A stretch of DNA of 64,000 nucleotides from Cercis canadensis. Lineage: Eukaryota; Streptophyta; Magnoliopsida; Fabales; Fabaceae. The position numbers were made by a program, and so were the translations under genes. Within the stretch, counting starts at the first letter, position 1; each line of letters begins with the position of its first letter. Positions 28,440 through 36,435 of this stretch are shown here, piece by piece. The DNA is taken from assembly GCA_003255065.1 (NCBI GenBank), contig QAOA01006931.1, forward strand, positions 2,499,542 through 2,563,541, written 5' to 3'. The notes below the pieces were generated by a model. It was not told where the DNA came from. It worked only from the letters and a program-made list of their open reading frames with translations, and searched no databases.

Positions 28440-31400
28440 NTCTTTTCTTTTCTTACCTTTGTTTTAATTTTTTGGTTGTTTTAGGAGGATTTCCTATCCT
28501 CATTCTATGTAATTCTCTTCTTTTTCTTAATAATCTCTTCTTTTATTCCCCCTTCCCGAAAACAAATGCCAACACCATGGTGCAGTGGAAGAGGTGAAAG
28601 TGGGAGGTGGAAAATAGATAGATTGAAATTTGGGATGCAAATCGTTTTACACTTGCTTGATAAAAAAAAAAAATGAAATGCACTTCACAGTTTTCTCACA
28701 TTTTACCTAGTACCAAGGATTGACAATTGAAACCTTTCTTTGCCATTCCCATCTCTATTTTCTGGTCCCTACGAGCACATCGTAATGCTTTGTTTAGATT
28801 AACAGAAAACTAGAGAGGAAAGAATTTGGTAGAAGAAAATGGGATGCGAAATATAATTTTCACCTGTTTGAGGAAAGTAGGGGAAGATGCATCGGGTACA
28901 GTGCAACTTTTCATTTTAAATATTGTCCCTAATTAATATGATGGTTATATTTTTTTATATTTGGCATATTTGTAAATTTATATGATCAGTTTTGTTTCCT
29001 CTCACTTTTCCTACACAACCAAACGAGAGAAAATGGTTTTCTTCTTTATCTTTTTCCTCTAATTTTCTCTTCTCCCTTTTTTATTTCTTCTCATTTTCTT
29101 TCCTCTACTTTTTTCTCATTGCAACTAAGCAAAGGGTAAACATCTCAAGCTCATCTACATCACCATCTTCTGTAGAAAGCATGGGTTCCACATATGGTTT
29201 GTTGAGAGACAAGTTTGTGATCTACAGAAGTCAAGTACCACCCTCAAATGGATCCCATGCATTTCCACCATTGCCTGACATCCAGGCCTCTCCTTGGTAG
29301 TATAGTAACTTTCACTTTTCCCTTTCAGGGGACAAAGATTACTCTGCATGTGCACTAAAGCCTCTGCTTACCCTGTCGTATCTTCCACTACCACCACCCT
29401 CCCAAAAAAAAATAAAATTGTATCCTCATACCCATGTCTGATATATTTAGGCTTTTATCATCAGCATTGGTTATACTGGATTTTTCTACTTGCTTCTCAC
29501 TCGGGTAATTTTTGATTCAGAGTCTATTATCTGAAGATAACCTGTTCTCTTATGTTTCAACAGATTATGGTCTCTCCTTCTCAGACGTCGTGCAAGGTGT
29601 AGAGCATGCAATAGAGAATTTGGGTGTGGACCAAATTTCAACAGCATCAAGTTTCAAGTATAGGGTTGCATTGCAAAAACAGGTCAACCTTTGTATTCAT
29701 CAACACCATGTGGAGTTAATCATTTTGGTGTGGCCAAATGAAAATGACATGAAAATCTGGGTTATATAATTTGAAGAAAGGAACTTTGTAGTTCTTGATA
29801 ATACTGAACTGCCATCTAGCTAGTCTCAGCAACATTTAGAAGGCTTCTTCTGTCTTGGTTGGTTGTGCCCTTTGACTTTGGTGCAGTTCTTATTTATTAC
29901 CCTGAGAGACTTTGGTAGGAGAAAAGAGGCTAAATTTCTTTGGCAGCCTGCTGTTTGTGCAGTCATTTGATGCATCTGAATAGAGCTTAATGCCCGTATT
30001 TTTAAGTATACTTCCTTGACCTTAGGGCTGATTTGGGACAAGATTGTGCATTTGGCCTCTCTTTGGTGTTTTGCCCAAGGTCTTTTTAGGGGATTTTCCC
30101 TTATAGCCTTATTGCATTAATGTTTGTGTTTTGTGCCTTCTGTATTTTCTTCTTTCTGACTTTTTTGGTCTACAAGGATATCTTATCTTCTACTTTTGTA
30201 ATACTTCCTTTCTTGTTTTAATGAATTTCTTCTTTTTATAGAGAAAAAAAATATTCTGGATTATAGTGCTTTGAAAGACACACCTTTCTTGAGTTTATTA
30301 AGCTTATAACGGCGGAAAGAACCAAATGAAATATTACATTATGGACTTTTATCTTAGATTCAAGATGCTATATTAAATGTATGAATCAAGACTTACGTGG
30401 TATTCTTCTCTTTATGTGCAGGTTTGTATTGAATCATAGAATTTTAACACTGCTCTTTTGGCCTCATCTCTCTATGCGGTTCTTAACTGAATTCTTCTTT
30501 TTTCCTTGTACAGCTAACCTTGACAATGTTACACGTTCTTAGCTTTTCCTTGAGCACAAATCACGATTCTTTGAAAGATTTTCTTGTGAAGGTGAGTGTT
30601 TCATATCCTATTTACATAATCATGTGCTGCTATGCATTAAAAAACTTGTTAAAAGCTTTTGCTATCAGTAAATACCTTAGTTACTTGACTGATGTGGCAC
30701 TTTTCTGTTTGGTGATAGTGTATATTATTTTGAACTATGAATGGGTCTAATTTAAACTCATTTTAAAATGAGTAACTGGTCCATCATAACGAAATGTAAA
30801 TTAAGGCCCACCTGAAAGAATTTGCAGACGGCTTTCAGGTTTTTGTATGAAGAGAATCCTTGCAGTCAGTTAACATATTTGTAATGATATTTGTAAGGCA
30901 TAAAAAGTACTAGGAGGTCACATAACTTAAACAAACAAAACTGCTTCAAAAAGAGAAGGTATCACCAGCCTTAATGGGCTAATTCAATATATACCCATTT
31001 CAATAGTTTGACCTTCACTTTCAACTGGAACAGTCACTGACCCAAGAATGGAACTTTTCAAAATTATATCCCAATCATATATTGTGGCATTGATCTGTTA
31101 CGTCAGCAGGAAAGAAGTCAGTTTCTCAAGGCCTACCTAACAAATTGAATCTGACAATTAAGAAGGCATTTGTTGACATGAAGCATGGAAATATCAAATA
31201 TGTAAATATTCTTCCTTTGTAGGATAAAAGGTAGGGTGAATACTCAAAAGATTATGAAATGTCAACTTTGATTAAAATTCAAAAACTACATATGCATAGA
31301 TAATTGTATTTATATTCTGTATTCATCTCAACTTAATTTTTGGTCTGAAAAAGAGGGGGGGAAGGCTTTAGTGAACTTCTGCATACAAATTATTTAGAAA

Positions 31401-33564
31401 TATCCAGATAGTATATCTGTAAATTGTCAGGCCCAACAAACATTAAAGGCAAGCCAAAAATTATTTAATAAAATGAAATTGAAAAAGCGCAAACCAGTGT
31501 AATCTCAACAAAGGTTGAGAAGCGAATAAACTACATTATTATAACTTCTAAAGATATATACTACTTGCACAAAAATGTATCGCTAGGAGGTAGATAAAGG
31601 TCTTTGGCCTCCGAAACAAAATACAAATTCAGGTGTATTTACTAGACAAAAAGGAAAGAGAAACAAAAATATAAAACAAGTCCTTAGAAAAAAAGTTGAG
31701 TTTGGATTTGTCTGTGCTTAATAATAGGAGTAGCTTGAATGCGATGTACATCATCATCAATCTGCTTAGATAAGAATTAAACCTTGCAAACCACTGTAAA
31801 CCATCTTCAGCATTTGTAAACACTTGGAATACCTACTCTAAATCAAAATATAGATTATACATGGACAAGAAGTTCATCAGCTTAAAAATTGAACTCCTCT
31901 CCAAATAGGATTTCTCGAACCAGGGACCATGGAGCTTCATCAGCAGTTGCTCTTAGGCTGCTTAGGCCTAGTGGGTTCGTTGCATGTTGGATCTTTTGCA
32001 TTTGTTTAGTAAGGCTTGAGATTTCTCATGGGGATGAAGAGGTGTACCTTCATGTGGGTCAATCTTATTAACGACTGAAACTGGAAAGCAAGACTTTATA
32101 TTTGCGGAGTAGTTTCTTGTCCCAACTACTAAGTCTCTTAGCTTAAGTTCTGTTGGCATGAGCTTTTTATGCACAAGATTACCTACGCTAAACTCTAGTG
32201 GCTTTATGTGGTTAGGCTTACCCTACCTTTGGAAGGCTGGTTAGCACTGAAAGGTCTTCAAAAACTTCCTGTCTATATACTGTTTATGCTGATAATTGAG
32301 AACTCTTGCCATAGTTGATAGCATCCTTTTGCATTTACAACCAATTACACCCTGCTTTAACAGGGTATATGTATTGATGTATGTGAGAATAGTGGAAAGG
32401 TTGTGAGACTAGCTTCTCACATCTATTATTTATACTAACTGTACAGCAATAACGGGCCTAATCATGGGCCTAATCATAAGCTAATTACAAGCCTAAACAT
32501 ATGCTATAATAACTACAGTATTTACAGCTAATATTCTAACAATGTAGTCCTGTACGAGCGAGCACCCTTCTCAAATCTCAGCCTTTGTGGATAAATAGTG
32601 GCATTCCTTTCATCCGAGGTAGTCCATGCTCCAATTGAAACTCATCAGACTTCTCTGTGCAAAATATTAGCTTGCAACACGGCCATTCAATGGGCTCAGT
32701 TTCTGCTGTGTGAAGTTCTCTAGAACGTGGCAAGTAGTGTCTCCATATCCAAGTTGGTGTGATGTATTGCCTACTTCTGTAGTGGAGAGTCACATCTGAT
32801 AAATTATGGTTTTGGTTAATTGTTATTTGTCAGAATAGTTAATTAAAATAAATAAATAGATTTCAAGGGTCATTTGCTTGTAGCTCATTTGGATTCATTC
32901 AGATTTCGCTTTTCCATGTTCCATCCATTCTGCATAGCTAATCTAATCACATCTTCTTGGATCTGCAATATCTACAAGCTCTGACGCGCTCCTCCTCATT
33001 TTTATTACCATAGTTCTATTTACCGCAAGATAAATCTACCATAATGACCTAATTCTTGTTGCAAATATAAATTGTTGGCAGTTGGAGGTTTTAAAACGAT
33101 CCTGGATCTGTTTTGTAGGTTTTCCTTGATTGTTTAGGCTAATAACCAAGGTAGATTTCACGTTTTCATTGAATCATGTCTTAGATCTGTATTATTTATC
33201 AGTCATTTAAATATGCTATTTCTCTTATTTTAGAAATACTTTATTGTAAATTTTGTGACATACTAGCTAGCATGCAAAACATTTGATTGTCGTGTTTTAT
33301 CTACACAGTAATTGATGGAAATTTCTCCTTAGTTGATTTTTCTTTTGTTTGACTTGTGTAAAGAAAGCATCATTCATTGAAGATTGGTTTAAGGCACTAT
33401 GCTCACCAGTTCAGGACGCAAAATGGCTCGGTGCCCAAGATAAGTCCATTGAAGACCGAAAGAAAGTGATGGTTTCCAGGGCAATACAATCATTAATAGA
33501 AGTGTACAAAGAAAAACAATACCATGCAATCTCTAGAAAGTTTGAGAAGTTGCAGGACATATGA
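2400..33564 (+). CDS. HEATR6-type ARM/HEAT-repeat protein, 3' part of a large gene
   Basis: Exons that join in phase with GT-AG borders: 2400-2497 (least certain), 3098-3280, 6155-6397, 18062-18157, 18275-18369, 18477-18540, 18645-18765, 18863-18936, 20807-21058, 21162-21235, 25673-25779, 29564-29682, 30514-30591 and 33364-33564, the last ending in TGA. The peptide reads like the uncharacterised plant homologues of HEAT repeat-containing protein 6. Diagnostic stretches are [83 protein letters not shown] and [16 protein letters not shown]. Helical ARM/HEAT repeats form protein-binding solenoids; the partner is unknown. No stop or frame break is seen across these 14 exons, so the gene looks alive. 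The N-terminal exons are not recognised and probably lie left of the window. Introns are inflated by LINE and LTR elements, one reaching 11.7 kb. Confidence 0.85.
2690..2812 (+). repeat. LINE 3'-end remnant
   Basis: The run from about 2690 ends in TTTCTTCTTTCATCCCAAAAG followed by A-rich sequence, the same tail seen at 20520-20560 after a recognisable LINE ORF2. Only the untranslated 3' end is present, inside the intron before exon 3098-3280. Confidence 0.35.
3281..6154 (+). other. Intron of HEATR6-type gene
   Basis: Intron bounded by GTAGAG at 3281 and TTTTTCAG ending at 6154. Besides the LINE piece at 4430-4960 it is AT-rich sequence in which I see no gene, RNA or structured repeat. Confidence 0.7.
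4430..4960 (+). pseudogene. L1-type LINE ORF2 C-terminal (zf-RVT) fragment
   Basis: Translation in mixed frames gives a cysteine-rich zf-RVT-like tail: 'LSPD-x-CVMCY', a downstream [11 protein letters not shown]-type block, then [17 protein letters not shown] and [12 protein letters not shown]. These match the conserved order of the zinc-binding end of plant LINE reverse transcriptases. The tail '[14 protein letters not shown]' recurs in the other LINE fragments of this window. It is a 5'-truncated, frame-broken insertion in the intron between exons 3098-3280 and 6155-6397. Confidence 0.6.
6398..7795 (+). other. 5' part of the 11.7-kb intron, no feature
   Basis: Unique-looking AT-rich intron sequence between exon 6155-6397 and the left LTR of the copia element at 7796. 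No coding or RNA feature seen. Confidence 0.6.
7796..7954 (+). repeat. 5' LTR of copia copy A
   Basis: Matches 17444-17614 closely. It runs from a TATTAGAATATTAG start (TGTTAG in the right copy) to CTCACA and contains a GTATAAAT-like AATATAAATAATA promoter-type box. TTCTG flanks it on the left. Confidence 0.85.
11597..11880 (+). repeat. 5' LTR of nested gypsy
   Basis: 284-bp direct repeat beginning TGATAGAGCCC and ending TTCCATCA; the partner copy is at 16517-16800. Confidence 0.92.
16517..16800 (+). repeat. 3' LTR of nested gypsy
   Basis: 284-bp direct repeat of 11597-11880, directly followed by the GTGAC target duplication and then by resumed copia A sequence. Confidence 0.92.
17444..17614 (+). 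repeat. 3' LTR of copia copy A
   Basis: Starts TGTTAGAATATTAG directly after the purine tract TTGAGGGGGAG and ends CTCACA, followed by the TTCTG target duplication. It shares its consensus with the LTRs of copy B and of the solo LTR, so all belong to one family. Confidence 0.85.
19200..20565 (+). pseudogene. L1-type LINE, 3' part of ORF2 and tail
   Basis: Plus-strand readings in broken frames give the C-terminal part of plant LINE ORF2: an [11 protein letters not shown]-like block near 19300, SPWKFISQE, then [14 protein letters not shown] (about 19555-19600), followed by the zf-RVT region ('[16 protein letters not shown]', then RSNTNDRL and a CVMC cysteine pair near 20055) and [18 protein letters not shown]. 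It ends with a TTCTTCTTTTATCCCAAAAG tail and A-rich sequence near 20560. A T-run with an N sits inside it near 19700-19730. It is a 5'-truncated insertion in the intron before exon 20807-21058, in the same direction as the gene. Confidence 0.8.
21569..21775. repeat. A-run with assembly N, then MITE-end relic
   Basis: 21569-21604 is a poly-A tract containing one N. The following 21690-21772 ('GGAGGGACCAAATCGTTC', then 'GGGAGACCCAAAATTGCA') resembles the right end of the MULE-type MITE at 47249-47648 and is probably a decayed relative. Confidence 0.35.
21838..21998 (+). repeat. 5' LTR of copia copy B
   Basis: 161 bp, TGTTAG to CTCACA. It contains GTATAAATAATA and is nearly identical to the reverse complement of the solo LTR at 32382-32541. 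Confidence 0.9.
25294..25380 (+). repeat. 3' LTR of copia copy B (short form)
   Basis: Begins TGTTAGAATATTAG after the purine tract and agrees with the 5' LTR over its first 76 bases. Confidence 0.85.
26886..27598 (-). mobile_element. Shrunken Ty1/copia element on the minus strand
   Basis: Fossil element of about 0.7 kb. On the minus strand it reads LTR (about 27504-27598), primer site TGGTATCAAAGCC (near 27490), remnant sequence, the C-terminal end of RNase H ([13 protein letters not shown]-type, near 27190), a purine tract (CCCCCTTAAGC in the plus strand, near 27013) and a second LTR (about 26886-27011). Both LTRs share ATAGAATATAGAATTATGTGG and a TCTAAC end. It is a related but distinct copia family from copies A and B. 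It is broken, and most of the internal domains are not represented. Confidence 0.75.
28070..28570 (+). pseudogene. LINE 3'-end fragment (zf-RVT tail)
   Basis: Starts near CTTGGCAGCTTTGAATTGGC, the same block as at 4550 ([12 protein letters not shown]). It continues through '[20 protein letters not shown]' and ends in the shared 3' tail (TTCTTCTTTTATTCCC, 28530-28550). A long T-run with an N lies at 28411-28440. It is another 5'-truncated, same-strand L1-type insertion, in the intron between exons 25673-25779 and 29564-29682. Confidence 0.6.
29820..30250 (+). pseudogene. LINE 3'-end fragment
   Basis: Contains the degraded 'IELNARIFK' type tail and 'LASLWCF', then the 3' untranslated end finishing in TTTCTTCTTTTTATAG plus an A-run at 30241-30250. 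Same family and same strand as the other LINE pieces. It lies in the intron between exons 29564-29682 and 30514-30591. Confidence 0.5.
30592..33363 (+). other. Last intron of HEATR6-type gene
   Basis: Bounded by GTGAGT at 30592 and GTAAAG ending at 33363. Holds the solo LTR at 32382-32541. A minus-strand reading at 31968-32174 ([19 protein letters not shown]) faintly recalls the C-terminal end of a gypsy integrase, but this is weak. Otherwise nothing recognised. Confidence 0.55.
32382..32541 (-). mobile_element. Solo LTR of the copia A/B family
   Basis: 160 bp reading, on the minus strand, TGTTAGAATATTAGC to ATTCTCACA. It is nearly the same as the 5' LTR of copy B. The perfect 5-bp duplication ATGTA is at 32377-32381 and 32542-32546. 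No internal element sequence adjoins it, so it is a solo LTR left by recombination between two LTRs. The close match to copy B makes it recent. Confidence 0.92.
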
Positions 33565-33740
33565 AAGTGTAGTTGAAAAAATATATGGGTTGTGTATTAA
33601 AATTTTCCTTTTCAGGTAGCTTACCAGCTGTTAGTTTTTGTTTTTGTTTTTCCTTGTACCTCTTGTGCACCAAAAAAGAAAGTGAAAATAAGAAAAATAG
33701 TTTATATGTAATGTTAATATTTAATGTGCAATTTTATTAA

Positions 33741-33787
33741 GGCCAAGTCTATAATACCAATGGCACAAAATGGGTACCGGTGCAAAG
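33741..33787 (+). repeat. Left terminal inverted repeat of the MULE-like element
   Basis: Inverted partner of 35597-35643; about 46 bp with about three mismatches. Confidence 0.85.
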
Positions 33788-34409
33788 GTCAATAAATGAT
33801 TGAGATTAAGCCACGTGTATGGTCTACATATTATGACTGAATATTACCTATAGATGGTCAATTGTATTTTGGCTCAGAAAAATTTATGTATTGACTTGTG
33901 TTTCCCACTAGCCAAAAGGACACGTTTTTCTCTTCTCCTCCATCATTCCCATTCCCCCTTCTTCATTTTCTTCTCTTCACTTCACACACACATCAACCCA
34001 CATATACACCTCTAGACTTATAATTTTCTCCTTTAATCACTCACTTTCACCATTTCTTCATCTCCCTTTCCCATTTCGCCCCCTTTATACTAGCACACTC
34101 CGCATTTTTTTTTTTTTTTTACATTGAACACCCATTATCATTCTTGCACACATTGAGTCAACTCGGTTGACAAAGGGATCTTTAATTCTTGCACTTTCAA
34201 GATAATTTTCTCACCCTTATCTAATGTTTAAGTGCTATTGACTGAAAGTTGGCCATTTGGAGGTATGGTGTACTTGGTTTAGTTTAGAGAATGTGGGTTT
34301 TGTTGAATGTCTACCAAATGTTTGTTGAAATGTTTGAATGATATTTGACATATATGGTGCTTCCAAATTGCCAAGCTTGTGTGAAGTATCTTACTTGCCT
34401 AATTCCCGG

Positions 34410-34769
34410 GGGCCAAATACCTCCGATCTCTATCGTAGGGGCCAAAGAAGAATGAGAAGAAGCCCAAAAAAAAGCAAAAAAGAACATAACCTCCGATATG
34501 ATGAACGGAATAGAACCATATCGATGTCCTAATTGTACGACTTTGGTATGATGTCCTTCCAACGTGGATTCACATAGAACATTGTGCCACCATACAAACA
34601 TGATATATAGGAGAAATATGAGGCCCAAATTGAGAAGTGTTGCACCCCCTTGAAATGGGTGCATGTACATCGCACCTCCTACGGTGGTTACCAAAGCTTC
34701 GAGTGAACCCGAAATAGGCCATGGACTTGGATCTATCAAATGAAAAGAATGCCTCTGAGATTCAATCAT
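34410..34769 (-). pseudogene. cox3: Mitochondrial cytochrome c oxidase subunit 3 fragment (nuclear copy)
   Basis: The minus strand from ATG at 34769 encodes about 120 residues of the N-terminal part of plant COX3: [20 protein letters not shown], then a [17 protein letters not shown] block, [27 protein letters not shown] and IGGIWPP. COX3 is a seven-helix core subunit of respiratory complex IV, normally about 265 residues and encoded in mitochondrial DNA. Here homology stops after IGGIWPP, so more than half of the protein is absent. The frame is open over the matching part but has many substitutions compared with the conserved protein. It lies wholly inside the 33741-35643 element, so it is carried cargo rather than a working gene. 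Confidence 0.9.
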
Positions 34770-34871
34770 AAACCACTTTGTCTCGGTTTAAGATATTAGG
34801 ATTTGTAGCAGAGCCTCAAGCACCTTTATATACATATCACCATGGCCTTGCTCAAAACTTTTATACATTTT

Positions 34872-35183
34872 TTATAACAGTTGCAATTTATTAGAATTTT
34901 GGACTCCAAGCATCATAGTGATTAGTTCCATTGAAGCATGCCCCCGTGGCATTGATATTTGTTCAATCGATAAAAAAAGGATCAATAAAATGCTGGCAGA
35001 TTTTTTTTTAACTGTTTGAGCCACAGTTTCATTCACTTTTTCCTGGTAGTTGGAATATGAAACACTACCCAATCGTGCTATTTTCCAAGTAGATAGCATC
35101 CAAATTAAAAGTGGAAAGGCAAGCACAGGATTTGTCATGATAGAAATTAAATAATCAAATATTAATTTATCCGGGAAATTCAT
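34872..35183 (-). other. Unidentified open frame inside the MULE-like element
   Basis: 103 codons on the minus strand, upstream of the cox3 start in the same direction, with a hydrophobic stretch (LAFPLLIWMLSTW) and a second one (SILLILFLSI). I do not recognise it, and it is not the usual plant mitochondrial neighbour of cox3 (sdh4 or atp4) as far as I can tell. It could be captured host or organellar DNA, or a chance frame. Confidence 0.3.
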
Positions 35184-35596
35184 GATAAAAGGTATGATTT
35201 ACTTCGTGGCTCTGCTGTTTCCCAAACATTAGAAGTAAAGTTGCATGCATGCAGAACATGGGGTACACGTGACTTGTATTGAGTCAAATGGGCATTATCT
35301 TCTTCTCTTGAACTTATTTTTAGCTTTATGTTATCATATTTCTGTTATTTTCTTTTACCCGTTGTTAATTAGTAGTGCACTTTCATTTCGGCATCTTGTA
35401 CGTGAAGACTCATATCATGGATTGTGAAGAAGCACAATCCATTTCACTCACCCCAAAAAAATGGGGTCAAACTATAATTTAACAAAAATATTAAGGTACT
35501 ATGTTATTATTAGAAAGATTAGGTGCTCAAGTTGTCTATCAAAGCATTAGAGTCATTTATTAGGCCAAGTGAATGATAAAATGGTGATTTAGTAGC

Positions 35597-35643
35597 ATTT
35601 GCACCGGTGCTCATTTTGTGCCATTGGTATTGTAGACTTGGCC
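35597..35643 (-). repeat. Right terminal inverted repeat of the MULE-like element
   Basis: Reverse complement begins GGCCAAGTCTACAATACC, the inverted partner of 33741-33787. Confidence 0.85.
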
Positions 35644-35652
35644 TTTTATTAA

Positions 35653-36435
35653 ACATAAGAAGCTTATTTAAATTATAAAGGAATTTGTTTTACATAAAAA
35701 ATCAATAAGTTAAGTTTTTTGGCACGTTTTATGTTTTGGCACATATTTTATGACTCAGTCTTTTGAACTTTTCATAATGACATCAAATTCATTGGACAAG
35801 TTTTACTCGACTCACCCAAGAGTAGCACTACTCTCAAAACATGATAGCAAAAGCAATCACCCTATAATATAGATAGAAGTATTGAATAATTGACCATGAT
35901 ATTTATAATAACTAAAGATCAGTAGCATTTCAGGCAACCCAGCAAAACCAACCCAGCGCTTTTGGGTTAGGATTTGTTGGGGACTAGCCTAAACAAGACC
36001 CTTTGTGTGAGCCTTCCTTTTTTAGTTTGAAGCCCAAACTAACCCAACCTGACCTTGTAGACTAAGACCAGAAAATTTCTTTTTTGAAAAAAAAAGTTGA
36101 AAGGGAAAAGGATGCAAAAGTGTGAGAAGCTGATGAAAAAGACACTTATTAAATTACTAAAATATTTACTGAGTTTATATGATTATGTTATTTTTGAGAA
36201 AGAATTATGTAATCATTCCGTTTTATATTTATTTATTTATGCTATGCCATTTAATTCTTTATGAATTCTTGTGTCCAAGTACCCATTGGCTCGGCTAGCT
36301 GGTTCATTCGCGCTTTCGACTTCGAGCAACCTTTAAGTCATATGGTCTACCATCGATTTAACGGAACTTTGCCATATGCTCTCCAGGGGTTGGTAAATTG
36401 GGGTCTGAGCAGAAAGGAGTGACGAACCAATTCAG
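35653..36435. other. Intergenic region, likely promoter of the RING-CH gene
   Basis: AT-rich, no coding signal. It must contain the promoter and 5' untranslated part of the gene starting at 36436. The CAATTCAG just before the ATG could also be a splice acceptor of a 5' untranslated intron. Confidence 0.4.

Larger units (their letters stand above)
25780..29563 (+). other. Intron of HEATR6-type gene
   Basis: Holds the shrunken copia (26886-27598) and a LINE tail (28070-28570). The rest (25780-26885, 27599-28069 and 28571-29563) is AT-rich sequence with no gene that I recognise. Confidence 0.6.
33741..35643. mobile_element. MULE-like element (Pack-MULE) carrying mitochondrial cox3 sequence
   Basis: Ends are inverted repeats of about 46 bp. 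The left end begins GGCCAAGTCTATAATACC at 33741 and continues through an ACCGGTGCAAA block. The reverse complement of the right end reads GGCCAAGTCTACAATACC with the same block, with about three mismatches. The 9-bp direct repeat TTTTATTAA flanks it exactly (33732-33740 and 35644-35652), which is the target-duplication length of Mutator-like elements. No transposase is seen, so it is non-autonomous. The interior contains a minus-strand cox3 fragment (34410-34769) and a second unidentified minus-strand open frame (34872-35183). It sits about 180 bp after the stop codon of the HEATR6-type gene. A hAT origin (8-bp duplication) is less likely. Confidence 0.85.

Noticed and set aside
28992-29300. 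102-codon plus-strand frame in the intron before 29564
   Set aside because: It is low-complexity Phe/Ser-rich sequence from a T-rich intron with no fit to the HEATR6-type protein.
31968-32174. Minus-strand gypsy integrase tail
   Set aside because: The similarity is a short weak motif with no adjoining domains, insufficient to call an element.
34311-34769. Cox3 as a functional nuclear-transferred gene
   Set aside because: Homology covers less than half of the protein, there is no targeting peptide, and it lies within a mobile element with many substitutions.
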